From NCBI GenBank assembly GCA_031272565.1, contig JAISTN010000293.1, positions 1 through 9,834 of the forward strand: a DNA stretch of 9,834 bases. Reading direction: 5' to 3'. This DNA is from Bifidobacteriaceae bacterium. Lineage in GTDB: Bacteria; Actinomycetota; Actinomycetes; Actinomycetales; WQXJ01. Positions 5,767 through 9,834 of the stretch are shown here, one piece after another (position 1 is the stretch's first letter; each line of letters opens with the position of its first letter). The notes under the pieces were generated by a model. It was not told the origin of the DNA. It searched no databases and saw only the letters and a list, made by a program, of their open reading frames with translations. The position numbers were made by a program, and so were the translations under genes.

Positions 5767-6387
5767 GTGCGCTTCCGATTGACGCCGCGTGATGTGACCT
5801 TTTTCGATCTCCTAGCCACCCAGGCGCAACACCTGGTGCACGGCGCGGAGACCCTCAAGCAGATGGTGGACGCGGACCTCGACGAGCGGGTGGACCTGGC
5901 GGCCCAGATCCGCGAGATCGAGCACAACGCGGACAACGCCACCCACGCCATCATCCACAAACTCAACTCGACCTTCGTCACCCCGTTTGACCGCGACGAC
6001 ATCTACGCCCTGGCCAGCGCCTTGGACGACTGCATGGACTTCATGGATGAAGCGGCCGATCTGATTGTGCTGTACCGGATCAACAAGATCCCCAAGAAGA
6101 TCTCCAAGCAGATGACCATCCTGACCCGAGCGGCCGCCTTGACGGCGGAGGCGATGCCGAACCTGCAGTCGCTGCAGGGTTTGAGCGACTACTGGGTGGA
6201 GATCAACCGGCTGGAGAACCAGGCCGACCGGGCCTATCGGGCCCTGCTGGCGGACCTGTTCGAGGCCGAACCCGATCCCATCCACGTGATGAAACTGAAG
6301 GAACTGATCGAGGCCCTGGAACAGGCGGCGGACGCCTTCGAAAAGGTCGCCAACACGGTCGAGACCATCGCCCTCAAGGAATCCTGA
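5767..6387 (+). CDS. PhoU-like DUF47 protein, partner of the Pit transporter
   Basis: The protein is all-helical with the PhoU-like metal-binding pattern repeated in each half: EIEHNAD (50-56) and RLENQAD (148-154), each with ExxxD spacing, plus DRDDI (75-79) and the acidic helix ALDDCMDFMDEAAD. Proteins of this DUF47 type are usually encoded beside PiT transporters and are thought to modulate phosphate uptake at the inner face of the membrane. I start it at GTG 5767 (206 residues): GGAGA lies 5 nt upstream and MRFRLTPRD is the family's typical N-terminus. An ATG at 5755 would add four residues but has no ribosome binding site. The pit GTG follows 5 nt after the stop, so the two are clearly co-transcribed. 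Confidence 0.93.
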   Translation: MRFRLTPRDVTFFDLLATQAQHLVHGAETLKQMVDADLDERVDLAAQIREIEHNADNATHAIIHKLNSTFVTPFDRDDIYALASALDDCMDFMDEAADLIVLYRINKIPKKISKQMTILTRAAALTAEAMPNLQSLQGLSDYWVEINRLENQADRAYRALLADLFEAEPDPIHVMKLKELIEALEQAADAFEKVANTVETIALKES

Positions 6388-6392
6388 TCCCC

Positions 6393-7430
6393 GTGACCGA
6401 CATTGTCCTGGCGCTGATCGTGATAGTGCTGGCGGTGGGGTTTGACTTCACCAACGGCTTCCACGATGCCGCCAACGCCATCGCCACCGCTGTGTCGACC
6501 CGGGCCCTGCGCCCCCGCGCCGCCCTGGTGATGGCGGCCGTGATGAACATGATCGGCGCCATGCTGGGCACCGCGGTGGCGCACACCATCGCCACCGACA
6601 TTGTGGACTTGAACGACATCAACAACCATGAGGCCTTGTCGATTGTCCTGGGGGCCCTGCTGGGAGCCATCGCCTGGAATCTGATCACCTGGTGGTTTGG
6701 CCTGCCCTCGTCTTCCTCCCACGCCCTGATTGGCGGCCTGGCCGGGGCGGGCCTGGCGGCCATGGTCTATTGGGACAACGTGGCTGTGCAGTGGGCCAAG
6801 ATCGTGGAGAAGGTCATCATCCCCATGGTGGCCTCGCCGCTGATTGGCTTCAGCCTGGCATTTGCGCTGATGGTGGCCGTGACGTGGATCTTCAAGAAGG
6901 CCTCGCCGCACAAGGTGATGCGGCGCTTCCGCTTCGCCCAGATCGGTTCTTCCGCCATGCTGGCGCTGGGCCACGGCCTGCAGGACGCCCAGAAGACCAT
7001 GGGCGTCATGTTCATGGCCACCATGGCCGTGGGCTGGGTGGATCCGGGCTCCACCACCATTCCGATCTGGATCAAGCTCCTGGCGGCCTGCGCCATTTCG
7101 GCCGGCACCTATGCCGGCGGGTTCCGCATCATGCGCACCCTGGGCCGCAAGGTGATCGAGGTTGACCCGGCCAAGGGTTTCGTGGCCGAGTTGGTGGGCG
7201 CCATCGTGCTGTGGGGGGCCGCCTATTCGCCCGTCCACGCGCCCATTTCGACCACCCACACTATTACCACGGCCATCATGGGCGTGGGGGCGACCAAGCG
7301 GCTCTCGGCCGTGCGCTGGGGCGTGGCCAAGAACATCGTGGCGGCCTGGGTCCTGACCCTGCCGGCGGCGGCCACCGTGGCCGCCGGCTGCTTCTTTGCC
7401 GTCCATGGCGTCGTCTCGCTGTTCGTGTAG
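6393..7430 (+). CDS. pit: PiT-family low-affinity inorganic phosphate transporter
   Basis: This 345-residue membrane protein shows the two inverted PiT signature repeats: GFHDAANAIAT (22-32) and GHGLQDAQKTMG (193-204). It also has the matching pore-side loops GLPSSSSHALIGG (103-115) and APISTTHTITTAIMGVG (283-299). The family takes up inorganic phosphate, often as a neutral metal-phosphate complex, driven by protons (sodium in some members). I count roughly ten membrane helices with a basic loop around KKASPHKVMRRFR (168-180). The length is at the short end for bacterial PiT proteins but both halves are complete. The start is GTG 6393 with AAGGA at 6376-6380, inside the end of the upstream gene. 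A small lipoprotein gene follows 7 nt after the stop. Proximity to ppk1 suggests import coupled to polyphosphate storage, which is inference. Confidence 0.95.
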   Translation: MTDIVLALIVIVLAVGFDFTNGFHDAANAIATAVSTRALRPRAALVMAAVMNMIGAMLGTAVAHTIATDIVDLNDINNHEALSIVLGALLGAIAWNLITWWFGLPSSSSHALIGGLAGAGLAAMVYWDNVAVQWAKIVEKVIIPMVASPLIGFSLAFALMVAVTWIFKKASPHKVMRRFRFAQIGSSAMLALGHGLQDAQKTMGVMFMATMAVGWVDPGSTTIPIWIKLLAACAISAGTYAGGFRIMRTLGRKVIEVDPAKGFVAELVGAIVLWGAAYSPVHAPISTTHTITTAIMGVGATKRLSAVRWGVAKNIVAAWVLTLPAAATVAAGCFFAVHGVVSLFV

Positions 7431-7437
7431 GTGCCTG

Positions 7438-7842
7438 GTGTCAACCCTGACCTGGTTCCGGACCGGCCGCCTAGCGGCCGGCCTGTTGGGCGTCGCGGTG
7501 GCGGCTGGCGCCGGCCTGGCGGGCTGTGCCGAATCAACCGGGTTTGATTCGGACGCCTACTGCGCCGCCTTGGCCCAGGAGGCCAAGACAGTGGACGGCA
7601 CGGCCATGCTGGACGGCGACCCGGACGCGCTGGAGGCCGCCCGGGCGGTCTATGCGGACTTGCAGGCCTTGGCGCCGCCGGAACTGACGGCCCAGTGGGC
7701 CTTGATGGTGCGGGACTTGGATGAAATGGTCAGCGCCGCCCGGGGGGGCACCAAGGCGTCCGATGTCGATTACATGGGTTTCAGTGACGCCTTCACCGCG
7801 ATTGAACAGGACCGGCGGCAACGCTGCGAGACCGAAGACTGA
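7438..7842 (+). CDS. Small secreted lipoprotein of unknown function
   Basis: From GTG 7438 the 134-residue product begins with a classical lipoprotein signal: a basic patch (FRTGR, 7-11), a hydrophobic stretch to residue 26 and the lipobox LAGC (27-30), so Cys30 should be lipidated and the protein anchored outside the membrane. The mature part (about 105 residues) looks helical, with conserved-looking EAARAVYADLQALAPPEL. It has only two further cysteines, at 42 and 130, near its two ends, which could form a disulfide. I recognise no family. An in-frame ATG at 7396 would overlap pit by 35 nt and put a Cys-rich stretch before the signal; the GTG, 7 nt after the pit stop with TAGGTG just upstream, fits better. 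As the last gene of the phosphate operon it could assist Pit or bind substrate, but nothing in the sequence proves that. Confidence 0.8.
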   Translation: MSTLTWFRTGRLAAGLLGVAVAAGAGLAGCAESTGFDSDAYCAALAQEAKTVDGTAMLDGDPDALEAARAVYADLQALAPPELTAQWALMVRDLDEMVSAARGGTKASDVDYMGFSDAFTAIEQDRRQRCETED

Positions 7843-7849
7843 GCGGCCC

Positions 7850-7879
7850 GCCGGCCCCGATCCGCGGGCAGCGGCCGGC
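7850..7879 (+). terminator. GC-rich hairpin after the phosphate operon
   Basis: GCCGGCC (7850-7856) and GGCCGGC (7873-7879) form a perfect 7-bp stem with a 16-nt loop, starting 8 nt after the lipoprotein stop. There is no T-run, so it is at best a weak intrinsic terminator of the type common in high-GC genomes. A second inverted repeat, GTTTCGT (7899-7905) with ACGAAAC (7931-7937), follows. Confidence 0.35.
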
Positions 7880-8019
7880 CCAGCCCCGATGCTTATATGT
7901 TTCGTCAAGCCGGTCCAAGCCCGTCCGCAAACGAAACGTCTACCCAGCAACGTAGCGCTTCAACACACGACGAACCTCACGCCGGCCACGCCCCCCTGAC
8001 CAGCCCAGCAAGAAAACGG

Positions 8020-8242
8020 TGGCCACCTGGGACCTGGACCCGGGTGGCCAACCCCATGCGAAGCGACTCGTCAGGCGGGGACGGGTCCCAGGTGACGACA
8101 CCAGCAACGGGAAAGTGGCCACCTGGGACCTGGACCCGGGTGGCCAAACCCGCGCGAAGCGATTCGTCACTTGGGACCCGTCCCCACCTGACGAACCCCG
8201 CAATCCGGCATTGGCCACCTGGGACCTGGACCCGGTTGGCCA
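8020..8242. repeat. Array of five 31-bp palindromes with an exact 48-bp period
   Basis: Units lie at 8020-8050 (A1), 8068-8098 (B1), 8116-8146 (A2), 8164-8194 (B2) and 8212-8242 (A3). Starts are 48 bp apart and all four spacers are 17 bp. A units have arms TGGCCACC and GGTGGCCA around a TGGGACCTGGACCC-like core. A1 and A2 are identical and A3 differs at one base. B units have arms TCGTCA and TGACGA; B2 matches the reverse complement of B1 at 29 of 31 positions. A and B2 share 20 of 31 positions, so all are one family. Spacers after A units resemble each other (both contain GCGAAGCGA), giving a 96-bp higher-order period. A decayed half-unit may sit at 7972-8002, again 48 bp upstream, preceding a spacer that shares CCAGCAA with the one at 8099-8115. 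The array fills most of the gap between convergent genes and could work as a bidirectional terminator or a protein-binding array. Confidence 0.9.
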
Positions 8243-8283
8243 GCCGCGGGCCAGCCAACTAACAATGACAGTCCCCAAGCGGC

Positions 8284-9315
8284 TTAGCAGCCCGGCAAGA
8301 GCCGTTCCAGCGACACCACGCGACCGCGGCGCCGGCCCCGCACTACTACCTGGGCCACCGCCATTTCGCCCGGCCGCAGCGGTGTCCCGCCCAAGGCGAC
8401 CGTCACCTTCTTGCCGCCCCGGGCCAACACCACCGCCACCACGGTAGGCAGCCCCGGCCGGTGTGAACACACCACCACCGGTGGGCCGCCGCTCATGATC
8501 CGTTCCATCAGGCGCGCCGCCCGGGCCGGGCGGGCCGCCGCGCCGTCCTCCGTCAGCCAGCGTGACGTGTTGACCGCCAGCCTGGCCCGGCGGGCAAAGC
8601 AGCGCACCGAGGCCCGGCAACGCAGCCACGGGCTGGCTATCACCTGGCGGATACCCAGTGCCGCCAAGGCCGGACTGGCCCTGCGGGCCAACTTCCGCCC
8701 GCCCGGCGTCAGCGGGCGGGTCGCCTCACCCTTGGGCCACTTGGCCCGCTCCAACGCCTGGGCGTGCCGCATCACCACCACGGCCCTAGTGTCCAAGGTC
8801 TGCTTGCGCCAGTACTTGACCAGCTTCATCAGCGGTGGCCGGTCCGAAGCCATGGTCAGTTGCCGGAAGGCGTCCTGGACCGGGAACCAGCGGGCCCGGT
8901 CGATCTCCCGGCGGGAAGCAATCGCCACCGCCGGGCGGGCGCACAAGGCCGGGTTGTCGTCATCGGCCGCCAGGCGGGCCGCCCAGTAGTGGACCGTCTT
9001 GAGCCGGCCCGGGCCCACCAAGTAGGACACGGCCGGCAGCGGCCGACCGATCACCACTTGCCGGCCCGTTTCTTCCAGCACCTCCCGCCAGGCGCAAGTC
9101 ACCAAGTCCTCGCCGGCCTTGAGCTTGCCCTTGGGCCAACTCCAATCGTCGTAGCGCGGCCGGTGCACCAGCAGCACCTCTAGGGAATGGCCGTTCAGGC
9201 GCCACACCACCGCCCCGGCCGCATCCAGACCAACTTCACCTGTCACGGGAGCGTCGCGGGCGGCATCGGGCACCTTCACCGCCACCCCGGGAACGTCACC
9301 GGCCGTTTGCCCCAT
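8284..9315 (-). CDS. mutT1: MutT1-type Nudix hydrolase with C-terminal histidine phosphatase domain
   Basis: This 343-residue protein has two domains. The Nudix domain (about 25-170) has a complete box G-x5-E-x7-REVLEETG at 63-84. The C-terminal domain (about 176-343) is a histidine phosphatase of the SixA/RHG type: VVMRHA with catalytic His184, SPWLRC (228-233), and the second histidine in CSHRPGLP (His285). In mycobacteria this two-domain MutT1 hydrolyses 8-oxo-GTP and 8-oxo-dGTP and also acts on dinucleoside polyphosphates. The first ~25 residues are a variable leader; the ATG at 9315 has GAGGGG upstream. It follows ppk1 by 21 nt on the same strand, the same pairing as in Mycobacterium and Streptomyces, so the two are probably one transcript. 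It ends 41 nt from the palindrome array, which may serve as its 3' boundary. Confidence 0.93.
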   Translation of the reverse strand: MGQTAGDVPGVAVKVPDAARDAPVTGEVGLDAAGAVVWRLNGHSLEVLLVHRPRYDDWSWPKGKLKAGEDLVTCAWREVLEETGRQVVIGRPLPAVSYLVGPGRLKTVHYWAARLAADDDNPALCARPAVAIASRREIDRARWFPVQDAFRQLTMASDRPPLMKLVKYWRKQTLDTRAVVVMRHAQALERAKWPKGEATRPLTPGGRKLARRASPALAALGIRQVIASPWLRCRASVRCFARRARLAVNTSRWLTEDGAAARPARAARLMERIMSGGPPVVVCSHRPGLPTVVAVVLARGGKKVTVALGGTPLRPGEMAVAQVVVRGRRRGRVVSLERLLPGC

Positions 9316-9336
9316 CTGCCCAACCCCTCGCTGGCC

Positions 9337-9834
9337 CTACCTGGCCTGCCTCACCCGGGCGCCGGAGCGGCGCTCGCGGGCCATGTAGGTGGACTGGATG
9401 TCGTTCATGGGCAGGCCTTTGGCGTCGTAGCGGTGCGCCGCCCACGTGCCGTCCGGCTGCAAGTCCCAGGCCGCCGTCTGCGGGTCCATGGACAGTTTCA
9501 GCATGTCCAGCAGCTCGGTGATGTGGCCTTGGTCGGTCAGGTTGACCAGGGCCTCGACCCGCCGGTCCAGGTTGCGGTGCATCAGGTCGGCTGAACCGAT
9601 CATGACATCCGGTTCCCCGGCGTTGGCGAAGGCATAGATGCGGGCGTGTTCCAGGAACCGGCCCAGAATGGACCGCACCCGCAGGTTGTCGCTCAAGCCC
9701 GGCACGCCCGCCCGCACGGCGCAAATGCCGCGCACCACCATGTCGACCGGCACGCCGGCCTGGGACGCCTCATAGAGGGCGTCGATGGTGCGTTCATCCA
9801 CCACCGAGTTGACCTTGAACCGAATCCAGGCCTC
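9337..9834 (-). CDS. ppk1: Polyphosphate kinase 1, C-terminal part (5' end beyond the window)
   Basis: The frame is open to the window edge and gives the last 165 residues of a protein usually about 700 long. It reads FKVNSVVDERTIDALYEASQ, then VDMVVRGICAVRAGVPGLS, VRSILGRFLEHARIYAF and SADLMHRNLDRRVEALV, all conserved in the C1/C2 catalytic domains of PPK1. The histidine in RFLEH is one of the family's conserved active-site residues. PPK1 reversibly makes inorganic polyphosphate from ATP and is membrane-associated in some bacteria. After the catalytic part come a helical segment (HITELLDMLKLSMDPQTAAW) and a basic tail (MARERRSGARVRQAR). mutT1 follows after 21 nt. The phosphate importer lies on the opposite strand and converges on this pair. 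Confidence 0.95.
   Translation of the reverse strand, partial: EAWIRFKVNSVVDERTIDALYEASQAGVPVDMVVRGICAVRAGVPGLSDNLRVRSILGRFLEHARIYAFANAGEPDVMIGSADLMHRNLDRRVEALVNLTDQGHITELLDMLKLSMDPQTAAWDLQPDGTWAAHRYDAKGLPMNDIQSTYMARERRSGARVRQAR

Noticed and set aside
6234..7406. 390-residue minus-strand frame opposite pit
   Set aside because: His/Gly/Arg-rich antisense shadow of a clear PiT transporter.
8020..8242. CRISPR array
   Set aside because: Spacers are only 17 bp and resemble one another in alternation, the repeats are of two types, and there are no cas genes in the window.
7897..8262. Plus-strand open frame across the array (121 residues, WPPGTWTRVA repeats)
   Set aside because: Same cause; no ribosome binding site and no non-repeat domain.
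7940..8629. A 229-residue minus-strand open frame with 16-residue repeats running through the palindrome array into mutT1
   Set aside because: Its right part overlaps mutT1 in another frame on the same strand, and its left part is only the translated array, kept open by the 48-bp period.

Overview
The window is very GC-rich and codes densely on both strands, with GTG and TTG starts next to ATG starts. Its gene families point to a high-GC Gram-positive bacterium (Actinomycetota): an orphan GlnR-type regulator, DUF2516, a nitrobindin/FABP-like beta-barrel, an actinobacterial YgfZ, and a ppk1-mutT1 pair whose MutT has a histidine-phosphatase tail. The genus cannot be fixed from this sequence. 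I see no tRNA or rRNA gene, no insertion sequence, no phage gene and no CRISPR array. Almost all of it is chromosomal core.

Left half (1-4383, all minus strand, read right to left): a nine-helix membrane protein of unknown function (4383-3562), a nitrobindin-like protein (3473-2913) overlapping ygfZ (2916-1762), a 257-nt gap, a DUF2516 membrane protein (1504-1160), dtd (1140-715) overlapping a macro-domain gene (718-170), and the first six codons of a gene I read as clpC (20-1). A ClgR-box-like inverted repeat lies about 100 bp upstream of clpC.

Middle (4384-7842, plus strand): glnR diverges from the membrane-protein gene across 150 nt that hold a 15-bp palindrome. A 333-nt intergenic stretch with a 36-bp tandem repeat and a candidate promoter follows. 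Then comes a tight operon of a PhoU-like DUF47 protein, a PiT-family phosphate transporter and a small lipoprotein.

Right end (8284-9834, minus strand): the 3' end of ppk1 (polyphosphate kinase), followed 21 nt later by mutT1. This pair converges on the phosphate operon, so phosphate import and polyphosphate synthesis sit side by side, next to the nitrogen regulator GlnR.

The least ordinary part is the 441-nt gap between the convergent genes (7843-8283). It carries five 31-bp palindromes (8020-8242) whose starts are exactly 48 bp apart, separated by 17-bp spacers that also alternate in sequence. A sixth, decayed unit may lie at 7972-8002. A single related 31-bp palindrome overlaps the ygfZ stop codon 6.2 kb away (1759-1789), so this looks like a dispersed REP/BIME-like family. 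It is the best candidate for something undescribed here.
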